Shown: piece by piece, positions 22,973 to 31,317 of the stretch
How the letters are laid out: each line of letters opens with the position of its first letter
Position numbering within the stretch: position 1 is the stretch's first letter
DNA from: Aaosphaeria pasadenensis
Taxonomy: Eukaryota; Ascomycota; Dothideomycetes; Pleosporales
Assembly: GCA_022813625.1 (NCBI GenBank)
Contig: JAKLMB010000042.1
Span: 1-64,000, forward strand
Length of the DNA: 64,000 nucleotides
Direction of reading: 5' to 3'
The notes under the pieces: generated by a model
What the model was told of the DNA's origin: nothing
Databases searched by the model: none
What the model saw: only the letters and a program-made list of their open reading frames with translations
Translations under genes and position numbers: made by a program

Positions 22973-24136
22973 ATGGCTCATCGTGAAACTGAGCTGTTGT
23001 TCCACAGCGACACCAACACACCACGAAATTCTTCCGAGAGCACAACGATAGAGGTCTATAAAGAAGAAAAGCGACTAGGTGTCAACAGTCCGCGTCAATC
23101 GAATTTATCCAAACTTTGGACATTTTCAATACTTTCCCTGGCAGCCTATAGTGTAGTGGTAACCGTCCTTTTGCTACGCGTTGAACTTGCGTCACGGAAG
23201 ATCTCCTGTCAGCCATGGAGAGCTTCTGACCTAGGTAAGTATAATTCGATCGCATTGTACCTTTCCTTGACTTGTGGCTTAACCCAATGCTGATTCATTT
23301 ATTTTCGGGATTCTAGAAGCTGCCCATTCTGCTATCGATGTTGTCGAGAAAAAGTTCACAACGGGAATTCGATCATTCCAAAATGGGACCTTGTATCGCA
23401 GTTACGATCCTAGCGAGCCGACCTTCGTGGGCCCTCCTTCCCCAGAGATCGATGCTAATTGGGACAAAATCGTCAATCTAGATAGTACGTCGCATTCATA
23501 CTTCTTTAAACGGTCTTCAACATCAACTGACAGGTTGTGAAGCACAAGCGTTTTATGTCATGCCTGAGGAGGCTACATCGCTTCCTGGGCAGCCTTACCG
23601 GTTCAACAGGTCCGGTGTTTATGAAGTAGAGTAGGATGAAAAGTTCCTCGTTAGTTGAACGTATCAGCTGATGATTTATTAATCTAGGATCGAGGTCTTT
23701 CACAGTTTACATTGTTTGGTAAGTAAACATCCGATCTGTCATGAACCGAAAACAAGAACTTACCAAGATATTGTAAAGAACCTCATTCGTAAAGACGTTC
23801 ATAGTGATTACTACAGTAATCTTATATCGACAAGGCCGTTCTGGAGAATACACATTGGCATGTTTCGCAATCTATATACCTGAACACATGGCACACATCG
23901 AACTAATTACGGAGCTTACAGAACATTGCATCGAGGCGCTGCGACAGAATATCATGTGTACTGGAGATTTGACGCCCCTCCCACTGACATATATCAATGG
24001 AATCATGCCTGATTTCGAACAACCTCACACCTGCCGGGACTTCGATAAGATAGTTCAGTGGGCTAAGACAAGGGATGCAACTACCTCTGGAGTTGCTCAA
24101 GACAATTTACAAAGACTTAAAGGTGTTGGATTGTAG
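22973..24136 (+). CDS. UstYa-like (DUF3328) oxidase, copy 2
   Basis: Six exons (22973-23234, 23317-23484, 23534-23625, 23695-23718, 23779-23857, 23922-24136) give 279 residues in frame. One membrane helix lies near residues 48-66 (LWTFSILSLAAYSVVVTVLLL). HSLHC (177-181) leads into LNLIRKDVHSDYY, and HIEHC (207-211) is followed by IEALRQNIMCTGDLTPLPL, both standard UstYa blocks. Two splice points are weak. The fourth exon is only 24 nt with a GTAGAG donor and a GAG acceptor. The fifth intron starts with GC (GCATGT). The frame works only with these, so the gene is either spliced unusually or beginning to decay. It ends 74 nt from the convergent copy 3. Confidence 0.78.
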
Positions 24137-24210
24137 CTACCATAATTAAATACGGCTTCGGCAAAATGATCTGGGAATGAATGTCGGTATCAAATTTGGT
24201 TTGGGGTTTC

Positions 24211-24857
24211 TTAGATAACGTCCACCGAAGGCTCGCCAAATTCCATGGATAATCGCATCCATTCAAACAGGGGCTCGCTATCTTTACAAGTACGCCATAA
24301 TCCATTTCCCTCTGCTTCCGTTTCGTGAAAGGATGGAATGTAAGTAGAGTCAGCAGCACATAGGATGCTCTGCACGAGACTGTTCAGTACCAAAATTCTG
24401 AACGGAATTGGCTAGTAGTGCTCACCTGTCTGAGATAATCGAAACATCCGGCAACTAAACTGTATGGCGAGTCTTCTCCTCTATAATCCCGAAAGGTAGA
24501 TACATAGCTCGCAGATGAAGCAAGAAACATCAGCTCCTGGCGAATGAACACCAGGCAGCGAAGTTGGTGGGACAAGGACATATCCGACCATGTATGCGAC
24601 CCGTTCTTGAGGTCTGTCGTGATTACAAGTCCCGTCTTGTCCAACGGGAAGTTCGAAGGCAGCACGGCGTTCCATTTCTCACTTGTAGTGTTATCCCATC
24701 GTACAAAAGCCGAGTCTGTAATAAAAATTCGGGATATATCTGCGAGCTCTGGGTGCGTTTCAGATTTTGGTTCAGTTGGGCCAGCAATAATCAGGATACA
24801 CAGAGCTAGGGCTACTGATGTCGAAACAGCCAAGAAAATCCGATGAAATGATAACAT
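24211..24857 (-). CDS. UstYa-like protein, copy 3, motif histidines lost
   Basis: Two exons (24857-24426 and 24369-24211, 56-nt intron) give 196 residues. A signal anchor lies at 8-26. The fold blocks of UstYa are recognisable: SLSHQLRCLVFIRQ, then GCFDYLRQ joined across the intron to SILCAADSTYIPSF. The hallmark motifs are changed: the first reads HQLRC (97-101) and the second LVAGC (134-138), so three of the four histidines are missing while both cysteines remain. The open frame is otherwise undamaged, with good splice sites. Exon structure matches the divergent copy 4, whose first exon is also 144 codons with its second motif at the same residues. A non-catalytic partner subunit is a reasonable guess, since UstYa proteins can act in pairs. 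Confidence 0.82.
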
Positions 24858-25066
24858 GTCGGAATAACAACAGAAAATTGGAAGAAAACGTGTAATAAAG
24901 TTTGTTTGTAGGTAAGCACAGGTGACGTTTGAGGGCTGGATTAATAAGTTAGCGTTCGGACTATTTTTTCTTGGTATTTAGTGCTGCTGGATTGCTTATA
25001 AAAGCTTGACCATGCTTGTCTGGTGTTTTAGCAGCAGAAGGGAGCTAGAGACACTCATTGATCAAA
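24858..25066. promoter_or_regulatory. Compact bidirectional promoter
   Basis: 209 bp separate the ATGs of divergent UstYa copies 3 and 4. TATAAAAG at 24997-25004 serves the plus-strand gene. Such spacing favours joint expression. Confidence 0.55.
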
Positions 25067-25716
25067 ATGATTTCTTATTGTTCGCCAACGTACCAGAAAC
25101 TTGTACTTGTCGCCTTGATTCTTATTTTAACGTTTGCTTTTCATTTCCGGTGGGAACACCGCGATGAACCCCTAGGACCGATTTCCGTTGCATCCATACG
25201 CTACAAATTTATAGAAGACATTCGAGCCCTGCCTTTCGATCAGAAAGCTCAAGAATATTGGGAGAACGAGCTACTTCCCAAGAACCAGGGCTATATTTTC
25301 AAATCGGACAGCTTCGGGGCCCAGACAATGCACAGTCTCGGTATGCTTCATCAACTCCACTGCCTTGGAATGTTGAGGTCTCAATTTACGACCCTAATTA
25401 TGTCTGATCCAGCGGAACATAGCGGTGAAAGCTTTTTCAACCCCGATAAGAAAGACCTTCGTATTCATCTGGGACACTGCTTAGACCTCATCCGACAGGT
25501 ACAGTACCACTTTTTACCGTGTCAGTGGCGAAAGCTAATGAATTCTGCCAGGTTGTTATCTGCGATGCAGATCAAAGCTTAGAACCATTCTCGGGTAACG
25601 CTCTGGGGACAAGTGGCGCAGGGGTTGAACATCAATGCGGGGACTTCGGGAAATTGCTTGCAATCAGTCATCGGTCGACTCAGGAATTAGTCCAAAAGAA
25701 TACGAGATGGCGCTAG
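25067..25716 (+). CDS. UstYa-like (DUF3328) oxidase, copy 4
   Basis: Two exons (25067-25498 and 25552-25716, 53-nt intron) give 198 residues. The first in-frame ATG is at 25067. A short N-terminus leads into a membrane helix (about 9-26), and the lumenal domain has HQLHC (95-99) and HLGHC (134-138) followed by LDLIRQVVICDADQSLEPF. Both motifs are intact, in contrast to the divergent copy 3 with the same gene architecture. Expected role: oxidative crosslinking of a peptide substrate in the secretory pathway. It is followed in tandem by copy 5 after 87 nt. Confidence 0.9.
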
Positions 25717-25803
25717 TATAGAAATAAACCTGCTAGAACCTGGAATCTTATCAAGAAAGGTGAAAGTTCTCACTTGCAGTGTTGAATGTCGTCCTGATTA
25801 AAT

Positions 25804-26653
25804 ATGGCTTTTCATGTCAGAGAAATGTGTGCAAGCCGGCGGTCAATCCAGCTGTCGGTCTTGTCTTTTTTTATCCTTGCATTTACTGGAGCTTTGTTTA
25901 TGTATCATTCCCCTAATCCTCTCGTATCATTTACATCATTCAGGGAGACGCCTTTCGACCGAGAAGCTCCACGCTGTAAGTATAAGCCAGACACAATGTC
26001 CGATTGACACACTATTGACTAAAGAGGAGACAGTCTCGGAAACGAGTGTTCAATTTGAAAATAACAAACTTTTCTTCGGACCTCCAACAGTAACATCTGA
26101 CGCAGCATGGAAAGGTCTTTTCCCAAGTACGTCTCGAAACTTGAGCAGGCCTTTCATATGCTGATTTGCAAAGAGGGACGAGGTTTTGTCTCACTGAGTA
26201 ATCCTGGTCACGGGAAGGAAGACAAAAAACAAAACTTCAGCGTGTCTGGCATTCACCAGTATCACTGTCTGGTATGCTCATCACATAACACCCATTAGAA
26301 CACTACTTATTCTCATCGTCTGCCAGTTCACAGTACGGGAATATTTTGACAAAGCGATTCGTGCAATTACTCCCGACATTACTCCTACTTCCAACATAAC
26401 TGAAGAAGAAATCGACCACGTGTATCATTGCATCGAGTACCTGCGACAAGCTGTGTTATGCGCCGCGGATCCGGCCCTAGATTTGGCTGAGCCAGTACCG
26501 GGCCACCCTGGTCTCGTCAGTGCTCTTGGATGGGGAACAACCCATCGTTGTCGGGATTATGGCAAATTGATGGACTGGGCAGAGACAAATCGCCGCTCAA
26601 ACTCACAAACGCTACTTCACCACTGGAATGAGAAGCCCGATATTCACCATTGA
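25804..26653 (+). CDS. UstYa-like (DUF3328) oxidase, copy 5
   Basis: Four exons (25804-25975, 26034-26126, 26174-26271, 26327-26653) give 229 residues. Nearer acceptors for the first intron would create stops; the CAG at 26031-26033 keeps frame as REAPRFSETSVQFENNKLFF. A membrane helix lies at about 15-34. HQYHC (116-120) and HVYHC (152-156) are both intact, the latter followed by IEYLRQAVLCAADPALDLAE. The segment LFPKGRGFVSLSN before the first motif is typical of the family. It starts 87 nt after copy 4 ends, on the same strand. Confidence 0.9.
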
Positions 26654-27258
26654 ATATTTCTTGGGTTCATGCGAAGGTTTAGCTCATCTACTTCTATTCA
26701 AGTCCTACCAGCTTGTGTACATTGAATTGCAGGTGTCCTTCCTGCTAGTCTAGCGCACAGCTATTATAGTTTCGTCGTCTCTACACCCTTGGAATAGCCA
26801 TAGGACTACAAATCTAGCGGAGAAACGTGCCAGGACGGAGACTCATCTTGGGATTATGGAGCTCAAAACTTCCTGGGATCTACAATGCCCTCATGTTAAG
26901 ATATTGTTCACACATGAAGATTTGAACATGTACTTTGCGTGTGTCGCTGGGAAGGGATGGAAAAGTAGAAGAGAAATGGATCAGTCACGAAAGCAAACAG
27001 AACGGCAAGTTTGGGCACAGCGATAGGTTGTATTGAGGTGCTTGAACGAGATAGACGAAGGGTTTCCTAAGCGTCCTGAGTATATCCCCCTATTACTGAT
27101 CAGGATAATTTCCATCCACGCAAGTGCTGGCCATCGTCGGTCTGCTGTCGAAATTGGTTGTTTCCGGTGGACATTCTGGATTGTAGAACCGAGAAATTCA
27201 GGAGTAGTTTCGATAGCTTCGTGTGGTGATGGCGAGACTGTCATATATCCTTGACAGC
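26654..27258. other. Downstream region of UstYa copy 5 and the peptide gene
   Basis: Convergent spacer; frames here are not supported by motifs. No copies of the peptide's EPW-type segment are seen, so the peptide gene is not an obvious multi-core repeat. Confidence 0.55.
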
Positions 27259-27414
27259 CTATTTCGTCTCTTCGTCACAATTGTGGCAGACCCAAGGTTC
27301 CGGGTTTGCTGCCGGTTCGCGTGCCTCGATGGCAATAGCGTTGTCGGGAGCTGGAAGAGCGCTCGCTGCAACAAAAAGAGTGCAAAGAACGGAGAGAATA
27401 ATAGAGCTCTTCAT
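27259..27414 (-). CDS. Small secreted peptide, candidate RiPP precursor
   Basis: An intronless 51-codon frame, too short for most gene finders. The first 19-20 residues form a clean signal peptide (MKSSIILSVLCTLFVAASA). The rest is a short propeptide with alternating Glu-Ala and Pro-rich sequence, ending EPWVCHNCDEETK. The Trp, His and two Cys residues in five positions are a chemically crosslinkable segment. The gene has a TATA box 103 bp upstream (27517-27523) and a pyrimidine-rich leader. It is transcribed divergently from a three-cysteine UstYa-like gene and sits at the edge of five UstYa-family genes. Known dikaritin precursors are secreted proteins cut by Kex2-type proteases, usually with several cores; this one would have a single core and lacks a clear KR site. 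A pheromone-like or effector peptide is the alternative. Confidence 0.6.
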   Translation of the reverse strand: MKSSIILSVLCTLFVAASALPAPDNAIAIEAREPAANPEPWVCHNCDEETK

Positions 27415-27516
27415 TTTGAGTGATTGATTGGTGGGAAATTCTGAAGGTCTTCAAATGGAGGTAAAGGAGATGAGTGTTGATTGTGCATCAGAAAGTAACA
27501 TGAGAGCAGGCGGCAC

Positions 27517-27523
27517 ATTTATA
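27517..27523 (-). promoter_or_regulatory. TATA box of the small peptide gene
   Basis: TATAAAT on the minus strand, 103 bp before the ATG at 27414, followed by a leader rich in C and T. Typical of strongly expressed fungal genes. Confidence 0.5.
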
Positions 27524-27567
27524 TGTCTATAGCATTGCGGACGACGGGTTTGAGTCGACACGCTGAG

Positions 27568-27590
27568 CGTACATGGGGTTGGCATGTACG
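27568..27590. promoter_or_regulatory. CGTACATG-N7-CATGTACG inverted repeat
   Basis: Perfect 8-bp arms separated by GGGTTGG, 154 bp upstream of the peptide ATG and 45 bp upstream of its TATA box. The position suits a regulator-binding site; the factor is unknown. Confidence 0.45.
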
Positions 27591-27757
27591 AACTGAGCAT
27601 CTTCCCCGTCATGCTTCATAGGCATGAGTGTTTACCTTAACGATTACCTTGACTAATTGACTAAGAGAGTTGCGGCCCGTACACACTCTCCCCATGTAGA
27701 TCCTCAGTCTTCTAAGCTGATAGGCACATTTCTAGCCAAAACTGTCTCAAACCCGAA

Positions 27758-27780
27758 ACGATCGATGGATGATCGATCGT
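27758..27780. promoter_or_regulatory. ACGATCGAT-N5-ATCGATCGT inverted repeat
   Basis: Perfect 9-bp arms separated by GGATG, in the middle of the shared divergent promoter. A dimeric regulator site is a plausible reading. Confidence 0.45.
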
Positions 27781-28242
27781 AAAATGATAAGGGTGGGTCA
27801 ATTGTCTTGTACATTCCAACAATACGAATGAGCACTACATCTCCACTCAGTCGTCAATACGGTGTCCGTGGGAAGTTCACTGCTGGTTAGCAATTAGAAC
27901 GATACGTTTTGACACGGAAGCTTCGTTGATTTGATGCTCTACTCGGTCAAATTATGCCAATCCTTGTAGATTAGTCAGTTTGAGAAGTGACTATTGGCGT
28001 GTTGCGTGAATATAGGTGTCGTTTATAATATAAATCAAAGGTCTAGATGCTACCCGGTTTGAGTTCTGGGGAGGGATTAATACGAACTGACTACCCTTGA
28101 GCTTTTAATTGACCTCTTCACCGCTTGTAGAATCACATGGCCCGCTCATCTGCCCTAACTATTTCCCTTTCCTTTCAGATAGACCTCTCCCTCACTCAAA
28201 TCTTAGTCTCTCAGCAGTTTCTTCCTACCTATCATCGTTTTC

Positions 28243-28929
28243 ATGGCCCCTTACAATTATTCGGACGTCCCCCAGTCAGAGGATAACGACGGAGATGTCT
28301 TAGTCGACATATCGACCAAAGACAAGTTATTTCATCGATCAGTATGCCGAATCTGTTTATTCGGCATCGTTGTCTTCATTGTTGGCGTTATAATAGGTGT
28401 AACACTGCCTTTGCCACAACATCTTGGGGGGGCGCCCGCTTCACATCAGTCGATGTCCATGCCAGACGGAACATTTGCAGCATGTGGCAGTACTCCAGAG
28501 GAAGCCTTGGAAAAGGGTTGCGTTTTCGACTTGATGAATTATGCATGGACACCTCCAGAATGTTACTCTGCTCAGTTACTGGACGATTCACTAGCCCTGT
28601 ATTCCAAACCGTGGAGATGGTATAGCTCCCAATCCCGAACCCCGGATACAGAAGTACCACAAGACCCGCACATTCTCTCAAAAATGGATACTGTCTTTGG
28701 CGAACACGCTTACCATGTTGCACACTGCCTATACATGTGGCGTACTCTACAATGGGCTCTTTTCGGCAATTTGACACAATTACAACATCATTATGCTACA
28801 TTTGAGCATCAAGGCCACTGTATTGAGCTACTATCTCGGGAAAAAGAAAATTCAGCAACACATGCAGTCATACACTTAGAATATGTCAGATGCCTTAGGC
28901 CAGAACGTATCTTAATAGGGTCCTCATAA
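28243..28929 (+). CDS. UstYa-superfamily protein, three-cysteine subtype, copy B
   Basis: A single exon of 228 residues. One membrane helix lies at about 35-56 (ICLFGIVVFIVGVIIGVTL). Lumenal motifs are Cys81, Cys93 and Cys107 in CGSTPEEALEKGCVFD ... WTPPECYSAQLLDD, then HVAHC (158-162) and HQGHC (189-193). The cysteine spacings (12 and 14) equal those of the gene at 21498-22142, so the two are paralogues of one subtype. It is divergent from the small secreted peptide gene, sharing an 828-bp upstream region. This pairing is the strongest contextual hint that the subtype acts on a secreted peptide. Confidence 0.82.
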   Translation: MAPYNYSDVPQSEDNDGDVLVDISTKDKLFHRSVCRICLFGIVVFIVGVIIGVTLPLPQHLGGAPASHQSMSMPDGTFAACGSTPEEALEKGCVFDLMNYAWTPPECYSAQLLDDSLALYSKPWRWYSSQSRTPDTEVPQDPHILSKMDTVFGEHAYHVAHCLYMWRTLQWALFGNLTQLQHHYATFEHQGHCIELLSREKENSATHAVIHLEYVRCLRPERILIGSS

Positions 28930-29228
28930 GGAAACCTTTTGTTATCGACTTGATTAATGTAGACAGTAGAAATACTCAATAATACAAGCATTAATCTCTA
29001 TCAGACTTAGAATGTGCTCAAGTTCCTGAACTATATCTACACCCTTGAATATATCGTAGTATAGTAAGGTAATTTAGAAGTTATAACATGACTTAAAAAT
29101 TATTAGTAGATAAAAATTCAAGGGAGAAAGTAAGAGACCCCTTCTTTTTATAGATCTTTAAGACGTAGTAGGTAGTTTAGGAGATAACACTGAGTGTAAG
29201 TTGAATAGAGTTAAAATAACGCAATTGT
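28930..29228. other. AT-rich spacer before C2H2 remnant
   Basis: AT-rich, TA-rich DNA like the subtelomere, immediately before the second C2H2 fragment. This is the same arrangement as at 2 kb and suggests a decayed duplicated unit. Confidence 0.5.
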
Positions 29229-29843
29229 ATGGAGAACGCGCACCCGCATGCATGGGAGTGTAGAGCGCCTTCTCATCAGGCCATCAATTTCGAACAAAAA
29301 GTCCAATATCAGGAGCATGAACGAAAACAGCATAACACTCCCGAGGAATATATTTAGATTCTCAGTAATGCAGCTGCAATTCACGACAAGATTTTTGAGT
29401 GTCCCTTTGGCGACGATTGCAAGATCACGAAAGACAAAGATAAAGACGAAGATGAAGATAGCAGGTTCGACCCTGTTTTCGGGAGCAACACTCTTCGTCG
29501 ACACATCGCTGGCCATATGAAAGAAATCGCTTTACTTGCATTACAGAAGCTACCTAGTGACAGCAACAACGTTCTTGAGATTTCCAACAGCGATGCACTG
29601 TCAAAAACGGATGCCGTTGCATTAAAAGATCCGCAAGGATCCATGTGCAGTGTGCTCGACAATGGGAGGCCATCCTTCGAAGATGGAGCTCAAGAGGAGC
29701 TAGTGCCTAAAGATAGTGCAGGACTCGACCTAGAGCAGAACAACGACGAAAACGAAACGGCAAGTCATGACATACTGACCAACTACATTCAAGAGGTTCA
29801 GAACCGTATACCAAGGTCCGTCAAGATGGGAAGAAATACTTGA
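29229..29843 (+). pseudogene. C2H2 zinc-finger family fragment, second copy, with stop
   Basis: Paralogue of 2050-2817. It reads HAWECRAPSHQAINFEQKV, then EEYI followed by an in-frame TAG (29355-29357), then ILSNAAAIHDKIFECPFGDD and LRRHIAGHMKEIALLALQKL. The N-terminal finger present in the first copy is missing, and the tail has diverged but keeps the helix near the end (ASHDILTNYIQEVQN). Truncation plus the stop mark it as decayed. Flanking similarity continues to about 30045. Confidence 0.75.
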
Positions 29844-31317
29844 CTCTTTCCTAGATATTTAGTGTGCATATAATTTTTCATCTGCTACAATTCTATCAAC
29901 AATCCTTCTGGACACCAATGGAAGAGCATGACTCAATTGTACTTCTGTAAAAATGCTCTACAGTGGAGAAATGATAGCATCCTTTAGAGTTCGCTATAGT
30001 GGAGGCCAACCTACGTCGAGCTAGATATGAACTACACATGAGTAGGCCCAACCAAGCAGGAAGAAATGAAGCTGGCGGGTAGGCATCCCAGAGCCCGCGC
30101 AAAAAAGGTTTTGAAACGGCTGAGAGGACAATGAATGGCAATACCATCGGATGAAAGGGGTCGAAGAAGCAGACAGTCATTGTACATCTTTGGCTACGAA
30201 AAATTGTGGTGTAGCAGGATAGATGAGGCTATTCGGGGATCACGTGTATGGGGAAAGGCACTAGGCAGGGCATAGATAGATCGATCAGGGCTGCCGAAAG
30301 AGATTGAGGCATTATCCACCTACCTCCCGAGGCCTATCGACAGAGTTAAATATCTATCTTTCCTGCCTATCCACCGATTGCGGGTCGTGCCTGTGATGCT
30401 CCCTGCTACAGAGGCGTCTATACGCGACAGTATCCTCTTTGTTGGCGATGAACAATCGCGCTGGCTTGGTTGAAATGTCTTCTTTGACCACTACTAGTAT
30501 ACTATATATATATAAACGTGAACCCTGTATAGAATTTCATACTGGCCCTTTCTATTGCCAATACCTATTATGCGGACACACTTCGTATCTTCCCGTTTCA
30601 CTGCGTACAAACACTAACCACGTAGGGATTCCTATGCACACTAATGAGAACAAGGCAGCAGCATGGTATCTTGTAGATAGGCATATAGTTCCTTTACGAT
30701 CTTATGTGAATATCCCTTCCGCGTGGACCTAATCCTTGAAGAAAATCGGTCCGTCGACGCTTTATTAGATGCGAGGACGATCCACTCAAGTTTATACACT
30801 GTGACAAAGTGAGACCTCTAACGAACATAAACATACTTCAACAAAAACAGCCATGATTTTTTAGAACCCGGACTATGGCGAGTAGATAGATATTCAATCA
30901 CTGAAGGAGGCGTGAGAATCGCTGAGCGTGGTGACTTCAATTTTTGCACGCTGTACGGACAATCATCACTCCATCTGCGCAACCAACTATTCTTTACAAA
31001 GGTTTACACAATATATTCTGCTATCATTCAAATTAAGAAAAGGAAGTTTGTATGCACAGTCCACAGTCTAGTTTTGACGTCCAGCTAGAGTAGGACACAC
31101 CTGACAGCAGGACATGTTGCAGTGTCACAGGGGAATCATGTCTTGGTGACGCAAAGATACTGTATAAGTGTTAAATGGCGGACGGGAGCTGAGCCAAATC
31201 TATTTACGTACATATTGCACATATGCGCTCTGCCATCCACTCTCACTAATTAGTTCTCCTTGAATCAACTATACCACCCAGCAGGATTACTACCATTCTT
31301 TCGAGCTAAATTAAGCA
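29844..31317. other. Intergenic, no intact gene
   Basis: Contains the duplicated segment 29991-30045. No supported gene; frames are short. It leads into the degenerate NLR-type sequence. Confidence 0.55.
29991..30045. repeat. Duplicated segment shared with 3514-3568
   Basis: About 49 of 55 positions identical to the copy downstream of the first C2H2 fragment, in the same relative orientation. Confidence 0.75.

Larger units (their letters stand above)
27415..28242. other. Divergent promoter region of peptide and UstYa-like gene
   Basis: 828 bp between the two divergent ATGs, without a gene. It holds two perfect inverted repeats and a TATA box, listed separately. Confidence 0.6.

Noticed and set aside
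26981..27244. Minus-strand frame just after the small peptide stop, as a possible second exon
   Set aside because: No consensus donor inside the peptide gene would join it in frame, and it has no repeated core or Kex2 sites.
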